Source: an uncultured Solirubrobacteraceae bacterium
GTDB taxonomy: Bacteria; Actinomycetota; Thermoleophilia; Solirubrobacterales; Solirubrobacteraceae
DNA length: 32,145 nt
Reading direction: 5' to 3'
Assembly: GCA_902806175.1 (NCBI GenBank)
Contig: CADCVQ010000039.1
Coordinates: forward strand, 1-32,145
The notes below the pieces were generated by a model. The model saw only the letters and a program-made list of their open reading frames with translations. It did not search any database and was not told where the DNA came from. Position 1 is the stretch's first letter, and each line of letters opens with the position of its first letter. Made by a program: the position numbers and the translations under genes. Below are positions 15,290-22,954 of the stretch, piece by piece.

Positions 15290-16130
15290 CGCGTCGAAGG
15301 CGCCGACACCCCAGCGCGACAGCCGAGTCGACCGGGGGGAGTGCGCGCGCGGCGTCGGCGATGCGCCGCGCCTCGCGGTCGTACGCGGCGTCGCCGAGCA
15401 CGCGCGCAACCGCCGGCGCGAGCTGCCTGATCGTGTCGGCGCCCGGGAGGCCGGGAACCTCCCGCGTGGTCCGTTCGGCGGTCAGCGCGATGTCGGCGCC
15501 GGCGCGGGCGACGGCGGCCGCGTTCGCCCATTGATCGAAGGCGAACAGCGGCATGACCACGAGCGGAACTCCGTGGCGCAGCGAGCCCAGCGTCGAGCCC
15601 AACCCACCGTGGCAGACGATCACCGGCGGCGTGACGCGCGACAGCGTCGTGCGCGACCCGTTTCTCGACGTGGACGTTGGCTGGGACCGGGTTGAGCGCC
15701 AGCGGCTCGGGGACGCTGCCGACCGTGACGAGGACGCGGGCCCGAAGCGGCGCCAGCGCGTCGATCGCCGCGCGGTAGAGCGCTGGGAAGAATGGTAGGT
15801 GCGCCTGCCCGGCGATCGAGCCGAAGCTCAGGTAGACGAGCGGATCGTCGTTGCGGGGCCACCAGTCAGCCAGCGGCGCCTGGGCGTCAGGCGCATCCCG
15901 CGCGAAGCGAGATGTTCGCGGCGCCGACGCGCCGACCGAGTCGTCGAGCGGCCTGGGGACCATCGTGAAGCATGGCGTGTCGCGTAGCCGATCGCTGGCG
16001 GGGTCGGGCGCGAGCCCCAGACGGGCGCGGCGGCATCGACCGCCGGCAGCGCGACGATCTGACCCACGAGCGTTGCCGCACCCGTCCCCCGCTCGTACTG
16101 CTTCCACCGGAGCTTCCAGATTGGGCCGAG
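15290..16130 (-). pseudogene. UDP-glycosyltransferase (MGT/GT1-like) with frameshifts
   Basis: Three pieces in different frames rebuild the C-terminal two thirds of a GT1 glycosyltransferase. First WKQYERGTGAATLVGQIVALPAVDA (near 16050-16120). Then GLAPDPASDRLRDTPCFTMVP through DPLVYLSFGSIAG to VPANVHVEKRVAHDAV (about 15650-16015). Then TPPVIVCHGGLGSTLGSLRHGVPLVVMPLFAFDQWANA with the sugar-nucleotide HGG motif (about 15290-15645). At least two frameshifts separate them, near 16020 and 15645. The N-terminal acceptor domain is missing; the gene ends abruptly just left of the tRNA-Val fragment, suggesting it was cut by the integration event. Sequencing error could explain single shifts but not the truncation. 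Confidence 0.8.
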
Positions 16131-16515
16131 AGGAAACCGTCGGCGGCATCGGCAGAACGCAGAAAGCCCGCCGTAGCGGGTCTCCTAGAATGGGCGCGGC
16201 GGGTTTCGAACCTGCGACCTCTCGCGTGTGAAGCGCTCGGACTTGGCCAAAGGACTGGCGCATTTGCAGGAAGAAACCAGAAAACGGTTTCGTTGGGCCT
16301 GCACGATCCTGCCTGTACCTGCACGATTTGCACCCCCGTTTCGGCCATCGGGTGGCCTAAACGCGCGGCGCCGATACGGGTTTGGGCCATCGGAGGGCCC
16401 GAAACCCCGGCCGGCCGCGCCGCCGCCCCGCGCGCACCGCCCTCGCGTAGGTCTCGCGGGGCGCTCCGCCGAGGTCGGCGGGGGTCGGAGCGGCGCCTGC
16501 GGCGACAGCCGGAAG
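16131..16515. other. 385-base gap holding the attachment-site region
   Basis: Holds the tRNA-Val 3' half (16191-16237) and then about 270 bases up to the excisionase-like gene. The latter include repeated TGCACGAT and CCTGTACCTGCACGATTTGC tracts near 16300-16330 and GGGCCATCGG repeats near 16345 and 16388. These short direct repeats could be arm-type integrase or excisionase sites; that is inference. Confidence 0.4.
16191..16237 (-). tRNA. tRNA-Val(CAC) 3' half, probable attachment site
   Basis: Reading the minus strand: an anticodon arm with loop TTCACAC (anticodon CAC), a variable region AGGTC, a T arm GCAGG-TTCGAAA-CCCGC with one A-C mismatch, then acceptor strand CGCGCCC and discriminator A. 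The 5' half (acceptor, D arm) is absent. A tRNA cut at the anticodon beside an integrase gene is the usual signature of a tyrosine-recombinase attachment site. Orientation predicts the element extends to the right, with the complete tRNA at its far end beyond this window or lost. Confidence 0.65.
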
Positions 16516-16866
16516 ATGACCGTCGCGCACTCACCCGAGCAGCTCGTCGAGTTGCTCAGCCAAGCCGCCCGCACTCCAGGCGACGAGGTCGGCCTGCTCA
16601 CCAGCGCGCAGGTCGCGCGGGTCGTCGGGCGCCACCGCAACTGGGTGCTGCGAAACGCCATCCGCCTGGGCGGGTTTCGGCTGCCTGGGTCTGATGAGTG
16701 GCGCTTCTCGCCGCGCGGTGTGGCCGAGGGCATCCTGGGCTCTCAGGAAGGTGCGGCGCGGCCGATGCAGCCCGCCGCCACGGGCCGCCGGTCGGCCTCG
16801 CGGCTGCTGTCCTACCCGCCGCCCGAACAGCTGTTCGGCGACCGTCCGCGGAGAGTAGCGCGCTGA
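16516..16866 (+). CDS. excisionase-like helix-turn-helix protein
   Basis: 116-residue basic protein. Residues about 20-65 (LLTSAQVARVVGRHRNWVLRNAIRLGGFRLPGSDEWRFSPRGV) form a MerR/AlpA-type winged helix: two recognition helices followed by a strand ending in the typical WRF. Such small proteins next to integrases are recombination directionality factors (Xis). The C-terminal 40 residues are disordered and arginine-rich. Its stop codon shares one base with the integrase ATG (TGATG), so the pair is translationally coupled. The ATG has no spaced ribosome site (GGAAG is immediately adjacent), so the true start is uncertain. The role is inferred from fold and position. Confidence 0.68.
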   Translation: MTVAHSPEQLVELLSQAARTPGDEVGLLTSAQVARVVGRHRNWVLRNAIRLGGFRLPGSDEWRFSPRGVAEGILGSQEGAARPMQPAATGRRSASRLLSYPPPEQLFGDRPRRVAR

Positions 16867-18272
16867 TGGCCCGCCCGGCGCGCGGCAGCGTGGAGATCGT
16901 CAAGCGCAAGGACGGCCTGCGCACCTTCTGGGTGCGCCTGACCGTCGACGGGCGCCGCCACCGCGTCAGGCTGGGCACCGACCGCGATGGCTGGACACCG
17001 GCCCGGGCGCAGGTCGAGCTCGAAGAGCAGGTCAAGGCGGTTGGGGCGGGAACGTGGGCGCACCCCGACGATCGGCTGGACGCCCGCCAGGACAGCGACC
17101 CCACCTTCCGCGCGTTCGCTTCCAGCTGGCTTGAGGACAACATGCTCGAGTGGCGCCTGAGCACGGTCAAGGACGTGCGATGGCGGCTGAAGAGCCACCT
17201 GCTTCCGCACATCGGCGAGGACCGCCTGTCGACGTTCGACATCCCGCGCGTCACCGCGGTCAAGACGGCGCTGCTGAAGGAGAGCCGTCGCATCGCCGAG
17301 GGCATCGACGCGGGCGATATCGAGCGCGACGCGCACAACAATCCGTTGCGGCCGCTGTCCAACGAGTCGATCAACAAGTGCCTGGCGCTGCTGTCGCGCA
17401 TCCTCGACGACGCCGTCGAACGCGGCTATCTGCACGACAACCCCGCCCGCAGGGTGCGCCGCCTGCGCCACCACCGCCCACGCCGCCCCGTGCTCGAGTC
17501 CCATGAGGTCTGCGCGATGCTCGACGCCGCAGACCGCCTCGACCTCCGACGCGCAGGCGTCACCGAACCGGTGGCGCAGGTCGCGGCACTGCGCGCCGAA
17601 GGACAGACCTACCAGCAGATCGCCGACCGCCTTCAGATCAGCCTGTCCACCGCGCACCGTCGCCAGACTCGCTACGACCAGGCCGGTGAGCCGATCGCCT
17701 ACTTCCGCATCTGGGTGCGAACGCTGTGCACTATCGGGCTGCGGATCGACGAGGCGTGCCGCGCGCGCCGCAGCGACGTCGATCTCATCGCCGGGTGCCT
17801 CCGCGTCGGACACGCCAAGACCGCCGCCGGCGTGCGCAACGTCCAGCTGACTCCCGACACCGCGATCGACCTTGAGCGCTACCTGACGATGACCGCAGAG
17901 CGCCCCGCCGACTGGCCGCTGTTGCCGACGCGCCGCGCCACGTTTCACAACCGCAACAACGTTGCCAAGCGCGTCGTCGCCCCTCTCGTGGCCGAGACGA
18001 ACCTTGTCCTCGCTGAGCGCGGCCAACCCGGGCTGCGCGAAGGAGTCACCGCGCACGCCCTGCGCAAGACGTACTTCACGTTCCTGCACGGAGCGGGCGC
18101 GCCGCCGCGATGGGTCGCAGACCAGGGAGGCCACAGTGACCCGTCGACATCGCTTCGCATCTACACCGAGTCGCTGCGCCACCGCGAGCGCGGACACCAC
18201 GGAAAGGCGTTCGACGCCTTGCTCAACCCAACGCCAGCAAGCGACAACAGCACGCCGGGTCCCGACGGGTAA
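16866..18272 (+). CDS. tyrosine recombinase / phage-type integrase with an internal HTH insertion
   Basis: 468-residue site-specific recombinase. Residues 6-60 are an arm-binding-like strand region (GSVEIVKRKDGLRTFWVRLTVDGRR). A core-binding SAM-like domain (about 78-195) includes FASSWLEDNMLEWRLSTVKD. The catalytic domain has R293 (GLRIDEAC), K318 (GHAKTAAG), H397 and R400 (AHALRKTYF), H423 (GGHSDPSTS) and Y433 (RIYTE), so the full set is present. Unusual: between the helix LESHEVCAMLDAADRLD and the helix carrying R293 there are about 50 extra residues (231-280) reading VAALRAEGQTYQQIADRLQISLSTAHRRQ, a helix-turn-helix of resolvase or sigma type. The gene is coupled to the Xis-like gene and lies beside a tRNA-Val half. 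Probably functional. Confidence 0.92.
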   Translation: MARPARGSVEIVKRKDGLRTFWVRLTVDGRRHRVRLGTDRDGWTPARAQVELEEQVKAVGAGTWAHPDDRLDARQDSDPTFRAFASSWLEDNMLEWRLSTVKDVRWRLKSHLLPHIGEDRLSTFDIPRVTAVKTALLKESRRIAEGIDAGDIERDAHNNPLRPLSNESINKCLALLSRILDDAVERGYLHDNPARRVRRLRHHRPRRPVLESHEVCAMLDAADRLDLRRAGVTEPVAQVAALRAEGQTYQQIADRLQISLSTAHRRQTRYDQAGEPIAYFRIWVRTLCTIGLRIDEACRARRSDVDLIAGCLRVGHAKTAAGVRNVQLTPDTAIDLERYLTMTAERPADWPLLPTRRATFHNRNNVAKRVVAPLVAETNLVLAERGQPGLREGVTAHALRKTYFTFLHGAGAPPRWVADQGGHSDPSTSLRIYTESLRHRERGHHGKAFDALLNPTPASDNSTPGPDG

Positions 18273-18365
18273 TCGGGCGCACGGTAGCCGCAGACGGAAG
18301 GTCGACAGCGCGCACAGGGACGACGGTCGAGAACGCCGAGCTCGACGAGTGGCGGACGGTGGAGC

Positions 18366-18581
18366 TCAGCCGCCCGTGGGCCGGCCGGTACGGGAGGGCC
18401 CGGCGCCACAAGGGTCGCCGGTGGCGGTGGTCTGTTTCATGGCCGACTCCAGCATGGTGCCCGGGACGAGCAACTCACCCGCAAAGGAGCTCGCCTCCTG
18501 CTCGGCCAGCGGCTCGTCGCGATGTCGGTTGCCGAGGAAGTGGTGCCCCAGCTCATGCGCCACCGCGAAGGGGTCTGCCTG
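18366..18581 (-). pseudogene. ImmA/IrrE-type metallopeptidase remnant
   Basis: About 70 residues of an ImmA/IrrE-like peptidase: DPFAVAHELGHHFLGNRHRDEP with the HELGHH zinc motif, then EQEASSFAGELLVPGTML, the conserved ExxAxxFAxxLLxP helix carrying the third ligand. The N-terminal part is gone: coding similarity stops where a dispersed repeat begins at 18582. The C-terminal part is also short. In ICEBs1-type elements ImmA cleaves the ImmR repressor to switch on excision, and lies near int, as here. Best read as a broken immunity or lysogeny control gene of the element. Confidence 0.7.
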
Positions 18582-18617
18582 GCAGCGGAGCAGAACTGCG
18601 GTCGTTCGATAGTGGAA
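18582..18617 (+). repeat. dispersed ~37-bp repeat, copy B
   Basis: Begins GCAGCGGAGCAGAACTGCGG and ends TAGTGGAA; near-identical to 4894-4930 in inverted orientation. Its left end coincides with the truncation point of the ImmA-like remnant, so it may be the end of a small mobile repeat that caused the truncation. Confidence 0.75.
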
Positions 18618-18784
18618 AGACCGTGGGGCGCTGGCGCGGCTGCGCGCCCGTGCCCGCAGCGGTCGTCGCCTGTTGATGGAAGCCAGATCGGGTCCTTCCC
18701 GGCTCCTGCGGCGCGTGTTGGTGGAAGCCCAAGCTGCCGCCGGCTTCGATCAACGAGCGTTAGTGGATCTGCCGCCGCGCGTCA

Positions 18785-19435
18785 TTAGGGCGTAATGAAT
18801 CCGCTTTGGTAGGCGCGGATGACCGCTTGTGTGCGGTCGCGCGCTTCGAGCTTGGTGAGCAGATGCGCGACGTGGGTCTTGACCGTTTCGAGACTGACGG
18901 TGAGCTGGGAGGCGATCTCGGCGTTGGAGTGTCCGTGGGCGATCAGGCGTAGCACCTCGGTCTCGCGGTCGGTGAGGCCTGCCGCGTCGAGGCGGCAGGC
19001 GGACGGCTCGGCGGGTGAGTGGCGCGCGGCAAGTTCGCGGATCGCGACGGGGAACAGCAGTGAGTCGCCGGCGGCGAGCAGCCGGATGGCGCGGATGACC
19101 TCGTCGGGGCGGGCGCGCTTGAGCAGGAACCCGGAGGCTCCCGCGCGCAGGGCGTCAAAGACGTAGTCGTCGTTCTCGAAGGTCGTGAGGACGAGGATGC
19201 GTGGTGGGTCGTCGAGGTTGGCGAGTAGGCGTCGCGTGGCTTCGATGCCGTCGACGACCGGCATGCGGACGTCCATCAGCACGACGTCGGGGCGCAGTCG
19301 GCGTACGAGCGCCGTGACGCCGGCGCCGTCCTCGGCCTCGCCGATGACGCTGAGGTCTGCTTCGGCGTTGATGATCGCGCGCAGGCCGCTGCGGATCAGC
19401 GGTTCGTCGTCGACGAGCACGACGCCGAGGCTCAT
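18785..19435 (-). CDS. NarL/FixJ-family response regulator
   Basis: 216-residue DNA-binding regulator. The receiver domain (1-120) has acidic residues DD9-10, phospho-acceptor D55 (VVLMDVRMP), the TT switch and K105-region FLLKRA. The C-terminal LuxR HTH (about 150-210) reads LTDRETEVLRLIAHGHSNAEIASQLTVSLETVKTHVAHLLTKL. It is co-transcribed with the preceding histidine kinase, overlapping it by four bases (ATGA). The likely signal is relayed from that kinase. The nearest targets are its own operon and the divergent membrane-protein operon, separated by a gap with phased CTCGCA repeats. Confidence 0.93.
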   Translation of the reverse strand: MSLGVVLVDDEPLIRSGLRAIINAEADLSVIGEAEDGAGVTALVRRLRPDVVLMDVRMPVVDGIEATRRLLANLDDPPRILVLTTFENDDYVFDALRAGASGFLLKRARPDEVIRAIRLLAAGDSLLFPVAIRELAARHSPAEPSACRLDAAGLTDRETEVLRLIAHGHSNAEIASQLTVSLETVKTHVAHLLTKLEARDRTQAVIRAYQSGFITP

Positions 19436-20679
19436 GGCGTGGGGTGCAGCGGCAGTTGCACGGAGACGCGCCAGCGACCGCCGTCGGGGCCGGCGGACAT
19501 CTGGCCGCGCAGGCTCGTGACGCGCTCTTGTATGCCGTTCAGGCCGCGGCCGCCGCCCGCGCGCCGGGGCTGCGCTGCGGCGAGGGGATTTGTCAGCTCG
19601 AGCTCGAGGTTGTCCGCGCCGACGTTGAGGCTCAGGCTGACCGGTGCGCGGCCTGCATGACGCGCGGCGTTGGTGAGGCTCTCTTGGACGATGCGGTAGG
19701 CCTCGCGGGACACCGCCTGTGGCACATCGTCGATGCGGCCGGTCAGCTCGGTGGTGACATCGAGCCCGGCGGACCGGGAGCTTTCGACGAGTCGCTGCAG
19801 GTCAGCCAGGGTGGGTGTTGGAGCGCGCGTGGCAGCACGGTCCTCGCGCAGCAGGCTGAGGACGTGATCGAGGTCGCGCAGGCCGTTGCGCGCAGATGTT
19901 TGGATGTTCGTCAGCGCTTCACGCACGAAGACCGGATCGTCGGACAGGACGTGCTCGGCGGCGCCGGCCTGCACGTTGACGATGCTCAGCGCGTGACCGA
20001 CGGAGTCGTGCAGCTCGCGGGCGAGGCGGTTGCGCTCGGCCAGGCGCAGCGCTTGGCGGTGCATAACGGCGAGCTGCTCGGCCGGTGACGGGCCGAGCAG
20101 GCGCGGCGCGAGGCGCGCGAGGATCGCGCACGCGGTCGCGGCGAGGTAGATGAGCGCGAACGGTGACAGCAGGGCGAGCGGTACAAGCCACGCGCTCGCC
20201 GCGCCTCCGGGCACTGTCGCATCCAGCTGACCGAGCGGCACCTCTCCGGAGGCAAACGGCGCCAGGCAGGCGGAAACGGCCGCCGGCGGCAGGACGAGCG
20301 TCAGGGCACCGACCACGCCGCCCGCAAGGAGATGCGCCACGAACCACCCCGCGGAACGCCAGCGCGTCGACCATGAGATCTGCACGTCGAGCGCAGCAGC
20401 GTCAACGAGCGAGACGCCGAGCAACCGGCGTACCGCGGCGATCTCGAGATCGCGCACGGACGCCAGCATCCCCGTGGCCATGGCGAGCGGCCCGAAGCAC
20501 AAGACGCCTGCCACCGTCCATGCCGCGGGCTCTCCCAGGCCGCCCTCCAGCACGGGCGCGAGGAACCCTGCGAGTGTCCCGAACGGTGCGATCAGCGCAG
20601 TGCCGATCCCCAGATACACGAAGCGCTGCCACGTCGACCTACGCACGGGGATGGTCAGCATTTCACGCGCTCGCGCCAT
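19432..20679 (-). CDS. NarL-type sensor histidine kinase
   Basis: 415-residue membrane kinase of the HisKA_3 class. The N-terminal part has about four to five membrane segments (near 22-47, 54-74, 112-142, 163-190) with a bulky loop between, and no separate extracellular domain, so it probably senses a membrane-associated signal. The dimerisation/phosphoacceptor helix RNRLARELHDSVGHALSIVNVQA holds H224. The HATPase domain shows the N box RIVQESLTNAARHA and a glycine box GGGRGLNGIQERV. First gene of the operon with the regulator at 18785. No ribosome site is obvious at the ATG. Ligand unknown. Confidence 0.92.
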   Translation of the reverse strand: MARAREMLTIPVRRSTWQRFVYLGIGTALIAPFGTLAGFLAPVLEGGLGEPAAWTVAGVLCFGPLAMATGMLASVRDLEIAAVRRLLGVSLVDAAALDVQISWSTRWRSAGWFVAHLLAGGVVGALTLVLPPAAVSACLAPFASGEVPLGQLDATVPGGAASAWLVPLALLSPFALIYLAATACAILARLAPRLLGPSPAEQLAVMHRQALRLAERNRLARELHDSVGHALSIVNVQAGAAEHVLSDDPVFVREALTNIQTSARNGLRDLDHVLSLLREDRAATRAPTPTLADLQRLVESSRSAGLDVTTELTGRIDDVPQAVSREAYRIVQESLTNAARHAGRAPVSLSLNVGADNLELELTNPLAAAQPRRAGGGRGLNGIQERVTSLRGQMSAGPDGGRWRVSVQLPLHPTP

Positions 20680-20706
20680 CTGGCGATCGTGTCACACGCC
20701 CGCGGC

Positions 20707-20745
20707 CTCGCAAATCCCTCGCAGGAGTGAGGCAGATCGCTCGCA
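20707..20745. promoter_or_regulatory. helically phased CTCGCA repeats between divergent operons
   Basis: CTCGCA occurs at 20707, 20718 and 20740, spaced exactly 11 and 22 bases, that is one and two DNA turns. A degenerate GAGGCA occupies the missing position at 20729. Sites on one face of the helix in a short divergent gap suit a dimerising NarL-type regulator. Confidence 0.45.
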
Positions 20746-20787
20746 CAGGGGACGAACGCGCCGTCGGTCGCCGCGAGAGTGACGACC

Positions 20788-21321
20788 ATGACTTCGACAC
20801 CGCACCAGCAGGCAATGACGGCCGCCCACGTGGGGTGCGCGGCCGCGACAGGCTACGGCGCCATCAAGGCCGCTTGGGGGCTTGGCAGCACGGTCGGCGT
20901 GCGCGACAGCGCGGTGCTTGAGGACTTCATGGCGCAGATCGGAGGACCGCTGCTCGCGGTGTGGGCCACGGTCGTGCTTGCCCTGCTCGCAGGCGCGATC
21001 CTGCAGTCCCTCGTGCAGCCGTGGGGCCGCCGAATCCCGCGGCGCCTACGCGCGTCGCTGGCATGGCTTGGCTTCGCGATCATGACACCGATCGGACTGC
21101 TCAGCCTCGCGGGGACCGTCGCCAAGGCCGTCGCCGGCCAACCCGAGCCGATGCTCTCCCCCGCGATCTACGTCTACGTCTACAGCTGCTTCGTCGTGCT
21201 CGGCCTCAGCTTCGCGGTCACGGCATGGCGAACCCGCCCAGCAGCGCGGGCCTCGTCACCGCGACCGCGCCGCTCCGCACGTCCTGCCCCATTTGTCGCC
21301 CATCCTCAGGAGGACCGATGA
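20788..21321 (+). CDS. integral membrane protein of unknown function
   Basis: 177-residue protein with about three to four membrane segments (near 45-68, 90-115, 128-150) and a short hydrophobic N-terminal stretch AAHVGCAAATGYGAIKAAWGLG. The C-terminal 30 residues are a basic, proline-rich cytoplasmic tail. No family recognised. Start taken as ATG with GAGAG nine bases upstream; a GTG three codons earlier is possible. Its end overlaps the next gene by four bases (ATGA). The pair is divergent from the kinase/regulator operon and probably its target, a usual layout for two-component systems that control a membrane module. Confidence 0.68.
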   Translation: MTSTPHQQAMTAAHVGCAAATGYGAIKAAWGLGSTVGVRDSAVLEDFMAQIGGPLLAVWATVVLALLAGAILQSLVQPWGRRIPRRLRASLAWLGFAIMTPIGLLSLAGTVAKAVAGQPEPMLSPAIYVYVYSCFVVLGLSFAVTAWRTRPAARASSPRPRRSARPAPFVAHPQEDR

Positions 21322-21803
21322 CCCCCGCCGCACATACCGCACCGACCAACGCCGCACGCAGTGCCGACATGACCGACCGGACCGCACGAGTCGCACCGAC
21401 GTCGATCACGATCACCGCGGGCAAGCTCGCCGCCGCGATCCTCCTGCTGGCCTGCGGATTTCACGCCTTCTGGGCCGCCGGCGGAGAATGGGGAGCCGCG
21501 ACCGCCTACGGCTCGCCCCAACTCCCACCCCAGGCCGCGACCGCGGTCATCGCAGTCCTGATCGGCTGCGCAGCCCTGCTGCTGCTGGCGCGCATCGGCG
21601 TCCTGGCCATGCCACTGCCACGCTGGATGCTGCGCGTGGGCACCTGGGTCCTCGTCGCCGTGTTCGCGCTCGCCGGCGTAACCAACCTCATCCAGACCCC
21701 CGACGCCTACGCCCGCGACTGGCACATCTACTTCTTCGGGCCGCTCCTGCTGACCCTGGCGGCGCTGTGCGCGATCGCCGAGCGCTCCATCCCGGGCCGC
21801 TAG
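21318..21803 (+). CDS. DUF3995-like membrane protein
   Basis: 161-residue protein with four membrane segments (about 33-52, 70-92, 101-125, 133-152). Features typical of DUF3995 are the GFHAFWAAGGEWG motif after the first segment and the short loop TPDAYARDWHIYFFGPLLL before the last. The family is uncharacterised. The first 30 residues are polar and may contain a later true start (MTDRTARV), but the ATG at 21318 has a good GGAGGA site. Coupled to the preceding membrane gene by an ATGA overlap; the two may form one complex in the membrane. Confidence 0.75.
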   Translation: MTPAAHTAPTNAARSADMTDRTARVAPTSITITAGKLAAAILLLACGFHAFWAAGGEWGAATAYGSPQLPPQAATAVIAVLIGCAALLLLARIGVLAMPLPRWMLRVGTWVLVAVFALAGVTNLIQTPDAYARDWHIYFFGPLLLTLAALCAIAERSIPGR

Positions 21804-22064
21804 AGCGTCCCTGCTCCCCGCGTACGCTCAGACCAGCGCAGCTGCCGTCGGGCAGCCGCGGCCGATGACTGCCATCGCCTCAAGCAGGTCCGGCGTCGGC
21901 GGCCGATAGCCGACGCCCGCGAGATGGCCTCTCGCCCTCCCAAGCCCAAAGGGGTCGCTCGAGCAGAGCGCAACGTCTGGGCGAAGCAGGGCCAGCGACG
22001 CCGGCGGCTACGACGACCCGCTACGCGAGCGTTGCTCGGCACAGTGGCGGCGTCATGGCGCTAC
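21804..22064. other. intergenic region with two hairpins
   Basis: No gene is supported. GCTGCC/GGCAGC (21841-21856) and a stronger hairpin at 21892 follow the membrane operon; the rest shows nothing recognisable. Confidence 0.35.
21892..21917 (+). terminator. nine-base-pair hairpin downstream of the membrane operon
   Basis: GGCGTCGGC pairs perfectly with GCCGACGCC around the eight-base loop GGCCGATA. It is about 90 bases after the DUF3995 stop and has no T tract. Probably a terminator or mRNA-end structure. Confidence 0.4.
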
Positions 22065-22070
22065 TAAGAT
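22065..22070 (+). promoter_or_regulatory. -10-like TAAGAT with leaderless GTG
   Basis: The box ends eight bases before the GTG at 22079; there is no ribosome site, consistent with a leaderless start. Confidence 0.35.
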
Positions 22071-22078
22071 CGCGCGGC

Positions 22079-22728
22079 GTGACCCGGCCGCCCAGCACGA
22101 TGCTTTTTGACGCTTACTCGCAGGTGTCCTACGACGTCTGGATGATGGGCACGCGGGCATGGAGCTGAGAGACAGGCGAACGGGCCGTGGGAGTTCATCG
22201 GCGGCAGCGTGGACAAGCTATTCGGCGCCTCCGATCCCAGCAAACCCCGCGGGCGGGCAGTGGATGGCCCAGCACACGTGCGCTACGTGCGCCGCGCTGC
22301 TGAGCTGGGCGCTCAACCATACGTCGGCGGCGACCGCGATCACGAGCGGCGTGATCCCGAGCGTGCAGTCGGGCGGCGGCTCGGTGTTTCGCAACGATCC
22401 GAACGTCACGTACGGCCGAAAGGCCGGCGACGGGATGAACTACATCGTCGGCGCCGCCGCGATGCAGATGTACCTCACAACGCAGTGGAGCAGCCCTGAT
22501 ACCAAGCTGTCCAGCGTCGACGTGTACGCCACCGATCCCGCGACCGGGCGCCCGACGAGAACCTCCGAGGGCGACGCGAGCGCGCTGAGGGCAAAGCTCG
22601 GGCCCGACAAGGTCGCGGTCTTCGCCGGCGTGTACCACGCCGGCGTGATCAGCCAGCAGCTAAAGACCGACGACTACATCTACTACGACCCGAACGTCGC
22701 GCCGGCGGTCGCGTGGATCCTGCCGTGA
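22079..22728 (+). pseudogene. frameshifted hypothetical gene, possibly papain-fold
   Basis: Three consecutive frames read as one protein of about 215 residues: RPPSTMLFDAYSQVSYDVWMMGTRAW, then GPWEFIGGSVDKLFGASDPSKP, then NPAGGQWMAQHTCATCAALLSWALNHT to the end. Shifts fall near 22160 and 22250. The last piece has a Gln-Cys-helix start (QWMAQHTCATCAALL) and a late strand AVFAGVYHAGVISQQ followed by DDYIYYDPN. This is the order of Gln, Cys, His and DP motifs in C39/NlpC-like cysteine peptidases; the fold is inferred, not established. Either a recently broken gene or two indel errors. Family otherwise unrecognised. Confidence 0.5.
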
Positions 22729-22897
22729 TCAGTCGCGCCGCTCGCACAGCGACCGGAGCTCGCATCGGGTGTGGGAGTTCGGATCGCGTCGCTGCTTCTT
22801 TCGCCTAAACGGAGCAGCCTCGGCGAGCACCACTAGCCGGTCCCTGAGGGGAATCGTCTAGGCCCCGGGCGCTGGGTCAGGTGTCGCCTGGTGGCAT

Positions 22898-22919
22898 CCA
22901 CAGCCGAACGCTCAGCGGA
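22898..22919 (+). repeat. dispersed repeat, copy 3
   Basis: CCACAGCCGAACGCT followed by CAGCGG; matches 25602-25622 at about 20 of 22 positions and shares its core with 14080-14099. Confidence 0.5.
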
Positions 22920-22954
22920 GCCGTCGCGGGAGCCCAGAGCGGAAACTTGATTCG

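Noticed and set aside
16179-16230. Plus-strand frame reading MGAAGFEPATSRV
   Set aside because: This peptide pattern is a familiar artefact of translating a tRNA T arm on the wrong strand; it marks the tRNA-Val fragment instead.
16812-18200. 462-codon open frame antisense to the integrase
   Set aside because: The integrase strand has all catalytic motifs; the antisense frame is a compositional shadow.
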